Assembly (NCBI GenBank): GCA_944336125.1
Contig: CALVLA010000001.1
Coordinates: 1-32,413 of the forward strand
DNA: 32,413 bases
Origin: an uncultured Clostridia bacterium
GTDB lineage: Bacteria; Bacillota; Clostridia; Christensenellales; CAG-314
Reading direction: 5' to 3'
Each line of letters opens with the position of its first letter. The stretch's first letter is position 1. A program made the translations under genes and the position numbers. Of this stretch, positions 8,633-15,756 are shown in pieces. Below the pieces are notes generated by a model that saw only the letters and a list, made by a program, of their open reading frames with translations, was not told where the DNA came from and searched no databases.

Positions 8633-8886
8633 GTTTCGTCCACCCCCGAAATATTACCGCACACCACCGCAAAACCCTTGCTGAGAGTTTTGATTTTCAG
8701 GTTTTCTCCTTTTACCGAAAGCACGCGCTTGCCGTATCTGAATTTGACTTCGCTGTCGCCCACACCCAAAACACCGTCTTGACCTTCCACCAAAACGGCC
8801 CCGTTTTCGGTGACAGTGTATCGCCTTCCCTTCAAAAAACTTTCGGCGACACCTGCCGCCTCAAGAAATTCAGACCAAATTTTCAT
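8629..8886 (-). CDS. yqfC: Sporulation protein YqfC (YabP-like fold)
   Basis: 85 residues of the YqfC/YabP family, small beta-rich sporulation proteins that act with YqfD. The segments LVEGQDGVLGVGDSEVKFRYG and LSVKGENLKIKTLSKGFAVVCGNI fit the family's paired beta pattern. It is the first gene of the eight-gene run to recO; AGAGG precedes the ATG. Translational coupling to yqfD (4-base overlap) supports joint function. In Bacillus this pair is controlled by the mother-cell sigma factor E; I could not find a convincing matching promoter in the short upstream gap. Confidence 0.88.
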   Translation of the reverse strand: MKIWSEFLEAAGVAESFLKGRRYTVTENGAVLVEGQDGVLGVGDSEVKFRYGKRVLSVKGENLKIKTLSKGFAVVCGNISGVDET

Positions 8887-8945
8887 AAAAAACCTCTTTA
8901 AATCTTATGCGGCAAAACGGGTAATAAAACTTTAAAAAGGCAAAC

Positions 8946-8971
8946 AAAAAAACTCCCTTTCGGGAGTTTTT
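8946..8971 (-). terminator. Terminator of the oxidoreductase operon
   Basis: Arms 8948-8957 and 8962-8971 pair (core ACTCCC/GGGAGT) around a four-base loop that reads GAAA on the minus strand, with A/T runs on both sides. It lies just past the gamma-subunit stop. The flanking A and T tracts could let it work in both directions. Confidence 0.88.
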
Positions 8972-8985
8972 GTTTTTTTGTTGTG

Positions 8986-9522
8986 TTACTTAACGCTTTC
9001 GCAGCCAAGGTCAAACATTTTGAGGTTTATGTCGATAAGTTTCGGCTTAGCTTTAAAGGAGTAAGCTACTGCTTTTTTAGCGTTTTCCTTGGTGATGATG
9101 CCTGTTTTTTCCACGATAGCACCAAGCATAACGACGTTTGTACCCTTAGGGTTTCCGCCGTCGTGAGCGATTTGGAAAGTATCGACGTAAACGACGTTGA
9201 TATCTTTTCTGTCCACTTTTGTGTCGATAAGCGAGGAGTTGATGAACATATAACCGCCCGGAACGATAGCGTCCACGAATTTGGAAACGCTTGGTTTGTT
9301 CATTGCGACTACGATGTTAGGTTTGGTAATCATCGGGTTAGCTACTTCCTTGTCGCTTACTACGACGCTGCAGTTAGCAGTGCCGCCGCGCATTTCAGGG
9401 CCGTAAGAAGGCAGCCAGCTCACGAATTTTCCGTCATACATACCGGCATAAGCAACAACCTGACCGAGGCTCAAAACGCCTTGACCGCCGAAGCCGGCGC
9501 AAATCATTTCACAAGTATTCAT
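8986..9522 (-). CDS. 2-oxoacid:ferredoxin oxidoreductase, gamma subunit
   Basis: Gamma chain of a four-subunit enzyme that oxidatively decarboxylates a 2-oxoacid to an acyl-CoA and passes electrons to ferredoxin. 178 residues, family length. The N-terminus CAGFGGQGVLSLGQVVAYAG is the conserved nucleotide/CoA-binding glycine-rich stretch of the POR_N gamma family, followed by SWLPSYGPEMRGGTANC, also diagnostic. Ten bases separate it from the beta gene; it is last in the operon. Substrate (branched-chain 2-oxoacid or 2-oxoglutarate) cannot be fixed from this subunit. Confidence 0.93.
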   Translation of the reverse strand: MNTCEMICAGFGGQGVLSLGQVVAYAGMYDGKFVSWLPSYGPEMRGGTANCSVVVSDKEVANPMITKPNIVVAMNKPSVSKFVDAIVPGGYMFINSSLIDTKVDRKDINVVYVDTFQIAHDGGNPKGTNVVMLGAIVEKTGIITKENAKKAVAYSFKAKPKLIDINLKMFDLGCESVK

Positions 9523-9532
9523 AATTCACCTC

Positions 9533-10279
9533 TCAGCCCCTATCCTTGTAAACTCCCAGAGGGAAGTAAGGGATAACTTCGTTTTTAATGTGTTCCAAAG
9601 CCTTGACAGGAGTCATTTTCCAGTTTGTAGGGCAAGCGACGAGAACTTCGATCATAGAGAAGCCCTTGCCTTCGAGCTGATACTGGAAGGCTTTTTTGAT
9701 TGCTTTTTTTGCTTTGAGAACGTTAGCCGCGTCGTGAGTGGAAACACGCTCGATGTACTGAGGACCTTTGAGCTGTGAAAGCATTTCGCAAACGTGTACA
9801 GGGTAACCGTTGAGAACAGGGTCACGACCGTCCTGACAAGTTGTGGAATACTGACCAAGCAAAGTTGTAGGAGCCATCTGACCGCCTGTCATACCGAAGA
9901 TACCGTTGTTGATAAAAATAATGGTAATGTTTTCGTTGCGGGCAGCGGCGTGGATAGTTTCGGCAGCACCGATGCAGGCAAGGTCGCCGTCACCTTGGTA
10001 AGAGAAGACGACTTTGTCAGGGTGAACCCTTTTGATACCTGTAGCAACGGCAGGAGCCCTACCGTGAGCAGCTTCCGTCATATCGCAGTCGAAGTAGTCA
10101 TACGCAAAAACCGCGCAGCCTACAGGAGCGATACCGATGACGTTTTCTCTCGAAACGTTAAGTTCGCCGAGAACTTCCGCAATAAGTCTGTGAACAATGC
10201 CGTGGGTGCAGCCAGGGCAATAGTGAAAAGGCGCGTCCGTCAAGAGGGACGGTCTAGCGAAAACAACTTTTTCTTCCAT
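9533..10279 (-). CDS. 2-oxoacid:ferredoxin oxidoreductase, beta (TPP-binding) subunit
   Basis: Carries the thiamine diphosphate site of the complex. 248 residues. YCPGCTHGIVHRLI near the N-terminus and the TPP motif GDGDLACIGAAETIHAAARNxN with downstream NNGIFGMTGGQMAPTT are clear. The start ATG overlaps the alpha stop by one base (TAATG). No own iron-sulphur cluster motif is seen, as expected for KorB/VorA-type beta chains which rely on the separate ferredoxin subunit. Confidence 0.94.
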   Translation of the reverse strand: MEEKVVFARPSLLTDAPFHYCPGCTHGIVHRLIAEVLGELNVSRENVIGIAPVGCAVFAYDYFDCDMTEAAHGRAPAVATGIKRVHPDKVVFSYQGDGDLACIGAAETIHAAARNENITIIFINNGIFGMTGGQMAPTTLLGQYSTTCQDGRDPVLNGYPVHVCEMLSQLKGPQYIERVSTHDAANVLKAKKAIKKAFQYQLEGKGFSMIEVLVACPTNWKMTPVKALEHIKNEVIPYFPLGVYKDRG

Positions 10280-11340
10280 TAACGTTTACCTCCTTCCACG
10301 ACGGAAATCAATTCTTCTGTGTTGATGACGAAGCCACCTGTTCTGCCGTAAAACTCGACAGGTTTTCTGCCGTTGACAATAAGCCTTACGTCTTCCACCA
10401 TCTGACCTTTGCTGAGTTCGGCGACAAGGAATTTTTTAACGTTAGGCAAATCGGCGATAGCCGAAAGAGCCTTGTCAGGGTAAGGCGAAACGGTGATAGG
10501 ACGGAAAAGACCTACTTTTTTGCCTTGTTCTCTCAAAATGTTAACTGCGGATTTAGCTACGCGACTGACGATACCGTAAGCCACGATAACTGTTTCTGCA
10601 TCATCGCACATATAGTTTTCGTATTCTGTTTCGTTTTCTCTGATTTGTTCGTAAACGTCGAAAAGTCTGTCGGTAATAGCTTCAAGTCTTTCAGGATTCA
10701 TATCAAGGGTGTTGATAATGTTTCTTTCTCTGCCCTTGCAGCCTGTGAGAGCCCATTTCTTTTCAGGGAAAGTAGCAGGGTCTTTCATTTCAGGAAGAAC
10801 GACAGGTTCCATCATCTGACCGATTGTGCCGTCGCCGAGAATAAGTACCGGAATGCGGTATTTGTCAGCCATTTCGAAAGATTTGTAAGTAATGTCGACA
10901 GCTTCCTGAACGGTAGCAGGCGTATAAACAAACAACTTGTAGTCGCCGTGGCCGCCGCCTTTAACAGCTTGGAAGTAGTCTGCTTGTCCCGGATAGATAG
11001 TTCCGAGTCCGGGGCCGCCGCGGACCATGTTAATAACAACGCAAGGGAGCTGACCGCAAGCGATGTAGCTCAAACCTTCCTGTTTAAGGCTGATACCCGG
11101 GCTTGACGAAGAAGTCATAGCTCTTGCGCCTGCGCAAGAAGCGCCGTAAATCATGTTGATTGCGGAGACTTCGCTTTCGCTCTGAATAAATGAGCCGCCC
11201 ACTTCAGGGAGCCTTTTTGAAAGATATTCAGGAATTTCGTTTTGAGGCGTGATAGGATAACCTGCGAAGAAACGGCAGCCGCCTCTGACAGCCGCTTCGG
11301 CAATAGCTTCATTGCCCTTCATCAATACTCTTTCTTTCAT
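10279..11340 (-). CDS. vorB: 2-oxoacid:ferredoxin oxidoreductase, alpha subunit (VorB type)
   Basis: 353 residues from the chosen ATG. The N-terminal pyrimidine-binding domain shows MKGNEAIAEAAVRGGCRFFAGYPITPQNEI and SSSSPGISLKQEG; the transketolase C-terminal-like domain follows after about residue 235. The sequence pattern is that of proteins annotated VorB in Clostridia, suggesting 3-methyl-2-oxobutanoate (valine-derived) or a related 2-oxoacid; 2-oxoglutarate is the alternative. Two ATGs are possible: 11346 overlaps the ferredoxin stop as ATGA, but AGGAG abuts it directly; the ATG at 11340 has six-base spacing and is preferred. Confidence 0.92.
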   Translation of the reverse strand: MKERVLMKGNEAIAEAAVRGGCRFFAGYPITPQNEIPEYLSKRLPEVGGSFIQSESEVSAINMIYGASCAGARAMTSSSSPGISLKQEGLSYIACGQLPCVVINMVRGGPGLGTIYPGQADYFQAVKGGGHGDYKLFVYTPATVQEAVDITYKSFEMADKYRIPVLILGDGTIGQMMEPVVLPEMKDPATFPEKKWALTGCKGRERNIINTLDMNPERLEAITDRLFDVYEQIRENETEYENYMCDDAETVIVAYGIVSRVAKSAVNILREQGKKVGLFRPITVSPYPDKALSAIADLPNVKKFLVAELSKGQMVEDVRLIVNGRKPVEFYGRTGGFVINTEELISVVEGGKR

Positions 11341-11342
11341 AC

Positions 11343-11549
11343 TCATCTCCTGACCTCGATAACACAATCCGGACACATAGTCGCGCACATAGCGCAACCG
11401 ATGCACTTGTCCATTTCGGAAACTTCCGCAGGGTTGTAACCGATGGCGTTAACCTTGTCGCCGTTGATGTGCACGATTTGTTTCGGACAAGCGGTAACAC
11501 ACAAACCGCAGCCTTTGCATCTGTCCGTGTTAAAAATAACTCTTGCCAT
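11343..11549 (-). CDS. 2 x [4Fe-4S] ferredoxin subunit (delta) of the oxidoreductase
   Basis: 68 residues. Two cluster motifs are visible: C11-x2-C14-x2-C17-x3-C21-P and CIGCAMCATMCPDC, each a standard four-cysteine 4Fe-4S site. It passes electrons from the TPP site to external ferredoxin. The ATG at 11549 follows AGGAGG with five-base spacing; an in-frame start further upstream would overlap that site and was not used. First of four subunit genes and 16 bases after the NYN gene, so all five are probably cotranscribed. Confidence 0.93.
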   Translation of the reverse strand: MARVIFNTDRCKGCGLCVTACPKQIVHINGDKVNAIGYNPAEVSEMDKCIGCAMCATMCPDCVIEVRR

Positions 11550-11565
11550 TTTATCCTCCTGCAAA

Positions 11566-12240
11566 TCAATTAAATTCGTCTAAAAGTTGTTTAATTTTAT
11601 CAATCAATTCGGCGTCTTCCTTATCGTCGCCGGACGGTTGTTGATTTTTAAGCTGTCTTATTTGTCTCAAAACGTCCATATCGTCGTCAGACTCGTCAGA
11701 GACGTCGGCGTTTTCTGCGGCGATTTCCTTGACGGGCTTAGGCTTTTTAGGCTGAGGAAGTTTAGCTTCTTCGGCTCTTTTCAGTTTGATGGCGGTATTA
11801 GGGTCATCATAGCCGAAATTCAAAACGCAGTCGACAAACGCGAGACTGTCATCGTCGAGGTTATCGCAGCCGTAAATAAAGATGTTTTCCTTTTTGAGTT
11901 TTGAAAAAAGGTAAACAAGGTTGGTAGGATTGGCTACTATCGCCACGGCGTCAATGGTAGGATTGGTGAAAACCAGCTCGCACAAATCCACGAGAATACG
12001 GTGGTCAAAAACCTTTGTGCTTCCCCTTCTGTTTGGGTAAACGGGAGGAGCAATTTCAAAACCGTTGCTCACCGCGTCGCAGATAATTTCCCTGTGGCGC
12101 CTGTCGGTAACACCGTAAATTTTTGCGTAAGCTATTACGCCGTCCTGTTTCAGCTTTGAAACAATATTGTCAATATGTTCTTTAGTGAGAGGCATGTTGT
12201 CGATATCCACGAACAACGCGATGCGGTTCTGCCCTTCCAT
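11566..12240 (-). CDS. NYN (PIN-like) domain protein with altered active-site motif
   Basis: 224 residues. The N-terminal region (about 5-145) has the NYN fold pattern: IALFVDIDNMP (acidic D12, D14, N15) then strands ending IDAVAIVANPTNLVYLF. NYN proteins are usually RNA-processing nucleases of the LabA/DUF88 type. In typical members the second motif reads like SGDSDF; here it is ANPTNL, so the central acidic residues appear lost. Residues about 150-195 are a Pro/Lys then Asp/Glu-rich linker and the tail (about 200-224) is predicted helical. ATG at 12240 follows AGGAGGT at good spacing. First gene of the oxidoreductase operon; why is unclear. Confidence 0.8.
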   Translation of the reverse strand: MEGQNRIALFVDIDNMPLTKEHIDNIVSKLKQDGVIAYAKIYGVTDRRHREIICDAVSNGFEIAPPVYPNRRGSTKVFDHRILVDLCELVFTNPTIDAVAIVANPTNLVYLFSKLKKENIFIYGCDNLDDDSLAFVDCVLNFGYDDPNTAIKLKRAEEAKLPQPKKPKPVKEIAAENADVSDESDDDMDVLRQIRQLKNQQPSGDDKEDAELIDKIKQLLDEFN

Positions 12241-12273
12241 ACGCACCTCCTGACTGAAAATTTATTGTTTATA

Positions 12274-12302
12274 ATGATAAAACTTTTTAAAAAATCTGTC
12301 TA
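12274..12302 (-). promoter_or_regulatory. Promoter of the NYN-oxidoreductase operon
   Basis: On the minus strand TAGACA (12297-12302) and TATCAT (12274-12279), each five of six matches to the sigma-A consensus, are 17 bases apart. The start codon lies about 34 bases downstream of the -10. Confidence 0.6.
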
Positions 12303-12345
12303 TCGATTTTCAAAAAAAGCGAAAAACGACAAAAATTTAATTAAA

Positions 12346-13179
12346 TCAGCGAAAATTTCTTATGTAATTGAAAAGATATTGCTGAATATAACCCGCGTCC
12401 TCCCCGAAAAGCTCACAAAGATACTTGGATATATCGTTTCGGTTTTTAAGCCCCGTCTCAAAATAGTCGTGATAGGCTTTTTCAATCCAGGTATCCACGG
12501 GGAAGGAATCGCATTTTTTAAGTCCGAAAAGCAAAATGCAGTCGGCGACTTTCGGTCCGACGCCTTTAAGCGACATAATGGCTTTTCTTGCCGAAAGCGT
12601 GTCAAGCTTCACAAGACCTTCAAGGTCAAAACCTTCAATCAAAGTTTTGGCAGTGCTTAAAAGATAACTTGCTCTGTATCCCGCTCCCGCTTCCTTAAAA
12701 AAAGCCTCGTCCGCCGACGCCATCTGACGTGCGGTAGGAAAAGCGTAGTAATCGCCCTTGTTTTCCCCAAGCCCCCTGCAAATGTTTTCGATGATTTTTT
12801 TGATGCGTTTTATGTTGTTGTTTGCGGAAATTATAAAGGAAAACAGCGTTTCCTCGAGGTTTTGATTAAGCAGCCTTATGCCTCTGCCGAACTCGAAAGC
12901 GTTTTTCAAAAAAGGGATGTTTTGATACTTTTTTTCAAAAACCGAGTAGTCGCGTCCCAAATCGAAAAAGTTTTCAAAATAATCGACGTCACTTGTCACA
13001 ATTTCCGTTTTGTCGCCGTACTCGAAAATTTCGGCTTTTTTGTCGGTTGAGTAAACCAGATAACTGCCGTCCTCTCTCAAAAAGTATCTAAAAAACTGAC
13101 CGCATTCGAGAGTATCTTTTGCTTTGAAGTTTTCGGGATTTTCAATTACTATTTTGTTTTGAAGTTTAACGGTATTCAT
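12346..13179 (-). CDS. ogg: 8-oxoguanine DNA glycosylase/AP lyase (OGG1-like)
   Basis: Removes 8-oxoguanine from DNA and nicks the abasic site. 277 residues. The N-terminal domain has CGQFFRYF (OGG1 CGQxFRW-like), then SANNNIKRI, and a helix-hairpin-helix LKGVGPKVADC with catalytic K210 followed by PVD (D229), the HhH-GPD pair. Closest in pattern to eukaryotic-type OGG1 forms found in Clostridia rather than MutM. The ATG at 13179 lies five bases after the U-tract of the rpmA terminator and has no Shine-Dalgarno; an in-frame TTG at 13221 would start before that hairpin. How it is expressed is therefore open. Confidence 0.9.
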   Translation of the reverse strand: MNTVKLQNKIVIENPENFKAKDTLECGQFFRYFLREDGSYLVYSTDKKAEIFEYGDKTEIVTSDVDYFENFFDLGRDYSVFEKKYQNIPFLKNAFEFGRGIRLLNQNLEETLFSFIISANNNIKRIKKIIENICRGLGENKGDYYAFPTARQMASADEAFFKEAGAGYRASYLLSTAKTLIEGFDLEGLVKLDTLSARKAIMSLKGVGPKVADCILLFGLKKCDSFPVDTWIEKAYHDYFETGLKNRNDISKYLCELFGEDAGYIQQYLFNYIRNFR

Positions 13180-13183
13180 AAGT

Positions 13184-13215
13184 AAAAAAAATTGAGGGTT
13201 ATAAAAAACCCTCAA
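13184..13215 (-). terminator. Terminator of rplU-prp-rpmA
   Basis: Arms 13192-13200 and 13207-13215 (TTGAGGGTT/AACCCTCAA) form a nine-pair stem with a six-base loop; on the minus strand seven T follow at 13184-13190. It ends the ribosomal protein operon 30 bases past the rpmA stop. Confidence 0.92.
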
Positions 13216-13245
13216 AACCAATGTGTACTAATTAAACCGTAACCG

Positions 13246-13521
13246 TCAGTTAGGGTAAACGCTTACCTGTTTTTGCGTTTTGCCTTTATGTTCAAACTTA
13301 ACGACACCGTCAATTAGCGCGAAAAGAGTGTAGTCGCTACCTACGCCTACATTGTTACCCGCGTGAATTTTAGTACCGTTTTGTTTAACCAACACATTGC
13401 CGGCAAGGACGAACTGACCGTCAGCTCTTTTGGCGCCCAAGCGTTTGGATTCGCTGTCACGACCGTTTTTGGAGCTGCCGACGCCCTTTTTGTGCGCGAA
13501 CAGTTGAATATTGATAAACAT
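13246..13521 (-). CDS. rpmA: 50S ribosomal protein L27
   Basis: 91 residues. Sits at the peptidyl transferase centre of the 50S subunit. [23 protein letters not shown] is the conserved N-terminal region of mature L27. It is preceded by the extension MFINIQLF, which in Firmicutes is cut off by Prp just before the alanine of AHKKG. A GGAGGT site precedes the ATG; one base separates it from the prp stop. Last gene of rplU-prp-rpmA. Confidence 0.98.
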   Translation of the reverse strand: MFINIQLFAHKKGVGSSKNGRDSESKRLGAKRADGQFVLAGNVLVKQNGTKIHAGNNVGVGSDYTLFALIDGVVKFEHKGKTQKQVSVYPN

Positions 13522-13522
13522 T

Positions 13523-13852
13523 TCAGATTACCTCCAAGTTAATGAAATCGGAAAAACCTTCTCTCAAATCAGACACGCCGCAAAGCATTGTGTCAAGGAT
13601 AACTTGCGCGTCGTGAGCCTTTTTTTCGTCAAGACCGTCGGGAAGCGCGAAAGAGAGTTTTCCCTCATTGTCGATACGCAAAAAATCCACTTTGATTTTT
13701 GCGACGGTAAGGAGCCCAAGCAAAGCCGTCTGAACGACGGAGCTTAAAGCCGCGCATACGATGTCCTCGCCTTGTTCGGCAAAACCCGTATGCCCCGCAC
13801 AATCGACTTTTACTATTTTACCTTCTTTTTTTGTGATTGTAATGTCAACCAT
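13523..13852 (-). CDS. prp: Ribosomal-processing cysteine protease Prp
   Basis: Cleaves the N-terminal extension of L27, an essential step in Firmicutes carrying this extension. 109 residues, family length. The catalytic pair is visible: H21 in GHTGF and C33 in [10 protein letters not shown]. Located between rplU and rpmA, two bases after the rplU stop, the standard place. The substrate extension is present in the neighbouring rpmA, so the pair is consistent. Confidence 0.95.
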   Translation of the reverse strand: MVDITITKKEGKIVKVDCAGHTGFAEQGEDIVCAALSSVVQTALLGLLTVAKIKVDFLRIDNEGKLSFALPDGLDEKKAHDAQVILDTMLCGVSDLREGFSDFINLEVI

Positions 13853-13854
13853 AA

Positions 13855-14163
13855 TCAGCCAACGGAAATTTCCGTAACTTTCACTCTAGTGAACGGCTGT
13901 CTGTGACCTTGTTTTTTGCGGATGTTCTTTTTAGCTTTGTACTTAAAAACAACGATTTTGTCCGCTTTGCCGTGAGCTACTACTTCAGCTTTAACAGAAA
14001 CTTTGTCAGCTTTTTTGCCGGTCAAAATTTTGTCGCCGTCAGCACACATAATGCATTTAAGGTCAACGGCGGAACCGATTTCGGCTTTGTTGTACTCGAT
14101 TTCGAGGACATTGTCCTTTTCGACTTTGTACTGTTTGCCACCGTTTTCAACAATTGCGTACAT
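13855..14163 (-). CDS. rplU: 50S ribosomal protein L21
   Basis: 102 residues, full length. MYAIVENGGKQYKVEKDN at the start and KAKKNIRKKQGHRQPFTRVKV near the end are diagnostic for L21, which binds 23S rRNA. First gene of the operon; AGGAGGT precedes the ATG. Probably autoregulated through its leader. Confidence 0.98.
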   Translation of the reverse strand: MYAIVENGGKQYKVEKDNVLEIEYNKAEIGSAVDLKCIMCADGDKILTGKKADKVSVKAEVVAHGKADKIVVFKYKAKKNIRKKQGHRQPFTRVKVTEISVG

Positions 14164-14237
14164 GAATTTTTACCTCCTCTTCCCAGTCTCGCTATCGGGG
14201 TGGCGCAAGGCACTTAGTTACCCTTACTATGCGGCTC
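14164..14237 (-). ncRNA. Putative L21 leader in the rplU mRNA
   Basis: About 74 bases lie between the expected transcription start and the rplU ATG. The leader has GC-rich complementary segments (for example TTGCGCCACCCC and GCGAGACTGGG) just before the AGGAGGT ribosome site. Length, place and the GCGAGACTGGG...GAGGAGGT ending resemble the L21 leader motif found upstream of rplU in Firmicutes, where it is thought to bind the ribosomal protein. I assign this by position and remembered pattern, not by a covariance search. Confidence 0.5.
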
Positions 14238-14244
14238 GTAGATT

Positions 14245-14273
14245 AGGTTACCACAACGGTCAAGAAGTGTCAA
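14245..14273 (-). promoter_or_regulatory. Promoter of rplU-prp-rpmA
   Basis: On the minus strand a perfect TTGACA (14268-14273) and TAACCT (14245-14250) are 17 bases apart; transcription would start near 14237. Confidence 0.8.
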
Positions 14274-14340
14274 GAAAAGCGAGGGTATAAAAAACACAAA
14301 AAATGCAAAAAAATAATAAAAGAAAAAAACGGAGGCAAAT

Positions 14341-14796
14341 ATGGAAACAACACGGGAAACTGTATATGCGGCGGATAGCGAAAAGATATTAGGCGCGGTG
14401 ATGTCGAATGCCGAAATGGCAAAACACGCGGTAATCACTGTTTTGGGTTACGTCAACAGGGGAGATCTCAAAAGTTCGCTTAAAGACGAAATAATAAAAT
14501 ACGACGGATTTATCGAAAGAGCAAAAAGCCTTGCCGGCGAAAAATGTATGGAAATTCAAAAGCCGTCAAAGATAGGCAAATTTGCAGCGGAAAAGATGAT
14601 AAAACTGAAACTTCTTTTTGACCGAAGCAACTGCAAAATCGTGGAAATGCTTGTGAAAGGCACCACAAACGGAGTTATAGATATGGCAAAAGCGATAAAG
14701 ATTGCCGACAAAGCAGACGAACAGGCGATAACTCTTGCCAAGGAACTTTTGACCTACGAGGAAAACGAAGTAAACAAAATGCGCCATTTCATTTAA
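14341..14796 (+). CDS. Conserved helical protein of unknown function
   Basis: 151 residues, no signal peptide or membrane helix. The whole sequence reads as long amphipathic helices, probably a four-helix bundle resembling ferritin-like proteins. The C-terminal half (MLVKGTTNGVIDMAKAIK, then LAKELLTYEENEVNKM) resembles a family of about 150-residue proteins common in Clostridia; I know no assigned function. No iron-ligand ExxH motif is apparent. The ATG follows CGGAGG with good spacing. Divergent from rplU, with the promoter regions overlapping in the gap, and closed by a strong terminator, so it is a single-gene unit. Confidence 0.85.
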   Translation: METTRETVYAADSEKILGAVMSNAEMAKHAVITVLGYVNRGDLKSSLKDEIIKYDGFIERAKSLAGEKCMEIQKPSKIGKFAAEKMIKLKLLFDRSNCKIVEMLVKGTTNGVIDMAKAIKIADKADEQAITLAKELLTYEENEVNKMRHFI

Positions 14797-14824
14797 AAAA
14801 GCGTTGCATTTGCAACGCTTTTTT
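14795..14824. terminator. Bidirectional terminator
   Basis: Stem GCGTTGC/GCAACGC (14801-14807 and 14812-14818) is flanked by six A on the left and six T on the right. It ends the plus-strand helical protein gene and can serve the convergent ZIP transporter gene. Confidence 0.88.
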
Positions 14825-14860
14825 CTTTAAACCAAATGATGCACAAATGCGCAATTATAT

Positions 14861-15649
14861 TTATGCTCCAAGCGTGACGTCGAGTATCATCATAAGCACG
14901 AACCCGAACATAACGCCCCAAGTTGCGAGGTGCGGCTGATTTGACTGCTGTGCGTCGGGAATAAGGTCCTCCGCCACCACAAAAATCATCGCGCCTGCGG
15001 CAAACGCCAAAAGCCAAGGATAAACGGTTGCCACCGACGAAGCGAAAAAGTAACCGATAAGAGCCGCCACAGGTTCAACCGCGCCGCTGAGCGAACCCAG
15101 CCAAAAAGCTTTTGTTTTGCTTCCTATCTCGTTTTTCATAGGAAGCGAAACCGCAGCACCTTCGGGGAAGTTTTGAATACCCGCACCCAGCGCAAGGCCA
15201 AACGCCGAAAGGAAGGCGGCGTCTGTACCGATTACGGCTGCCGCGCCGAAAGCGAAGCCCACCGCAAGCCCCTCAGGAATGTTGTGAATGGTAACCGCCA
15301 AAAACAGCTTGGTGGATTTTTTCATACTGACTGTAGGACCTTCCTCCTCTTTGGTGCCGCCGTGCATATGAGGCACGACCTTGTCGATAAACACCAAAAA
15401 CAAACCGCCCACCAAAAATCCTACTGCCGCAGGAACAAAAGACAATTCGCCCCAGTCAGCGGAAGCGTCGATTGCGGGAATAAGAAGCGACCAGATACTT
15501 GCCGCAATCATAACGCCGGCGGCAAAACCCAAAAATACCGAATTGACCTTTTGCGAAATTTTTCTGAACAGAAAAACCGCGGCGGAACCCGCCGTAGTCA
15601 TAACGAACAAAAAACAAATGCCGATTATCATAATCGCCGTGTTGGACAT
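14861..15649 (-). CDS. ZIP-family metal transporter (GufA type)
   Basis: Membrane importer of divalent metals, usually zinc. 262 residues with about eight hydrophobic helices. The metal-site motif HNIPEG lies in TM4 and QNFPEG in TM5, the GufA-subfamily pattern. The cytosolic loop before TM4 holds a short His-containing segment (PHMHGGTKEEEGP). The ATG at 15649 was chosen because GAGGTG lies just upstream and the preceding open frame is AT-rich leader with a promoter and a hairpin. Monocistronic; see the leader hairpin for possible control. Confidence 0.92.
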   Translation of the reverse strand: MSNTAIMIIGICFLFVMTTAGSAAVFLFRKISQKVNSVFLGFAAGVMIAASIWSLLIPAIDASADWGELSFVPAAVGFLVGGLFLVFIDKVVPHMHGGTKEEEGPTVSMKKSTKLFLAVTIHNIPEGLAVGFAFGAAAVIGTDAAFLSAFGLALGAGIQNFPEGAAVSLPMKNEIGSKTKAFWLGSLSGAVEPVAALIGYFFASSVATVYPWLLAFAAGAMIFVVAEDLIPDAQQSNQPHLATWGVMFGFVLMMILDVTLGA

Positions 15650-15661
15650 AAAACACCTCAA

Positions 15662-15686
15662 ACAAAAACACGCGAAATCCGCGTGT
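15662..15686 (-). promoter_or_regulatory. Leader hairpin with T-tract before the ZIP gene
   Basis: ACACGCG/CGCGTGT (15680-15686 with 15668-15674) forms a seven-pair stem, followed on the minus strand by TTTTGTTT and then directly by the GAGGTG ribosome site. It lies between the promoter and the start codon, so it could be an attenuator, or a terminator for transcripts coming from the upstream gene. Confidence 0.6.
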
Positions 15687-15701
15687 AAAATTGTTAGTTT
15701 T

Positions 15702-15730
15702 ATTATAACGCCATATGCGTTTATATGCAA
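15702..15730 (-). promoter_or_regulatory. Promoter of the ZIP transporter gene
   Basis: On the minus strand TTGCAT (15725-15730) and a perfect TATAAT (15702-15707) are separated by 17 bases. Transcription would start near 15695, giving a leader of about 45 bases that contains the hairpin. Confidence 0.75.
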
Positions 15731-15756
15731 AAATTTTGAGACACTTTTTAAAAAAA

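Noticed and set aside
8902..8909. CATAAGAT as a possible sigma-E -10 element for yqfC-yqfD
   Set aside because: The -35 partner is poor and the implied transcription start would fall on the ribosome site, leaving almost no leader.
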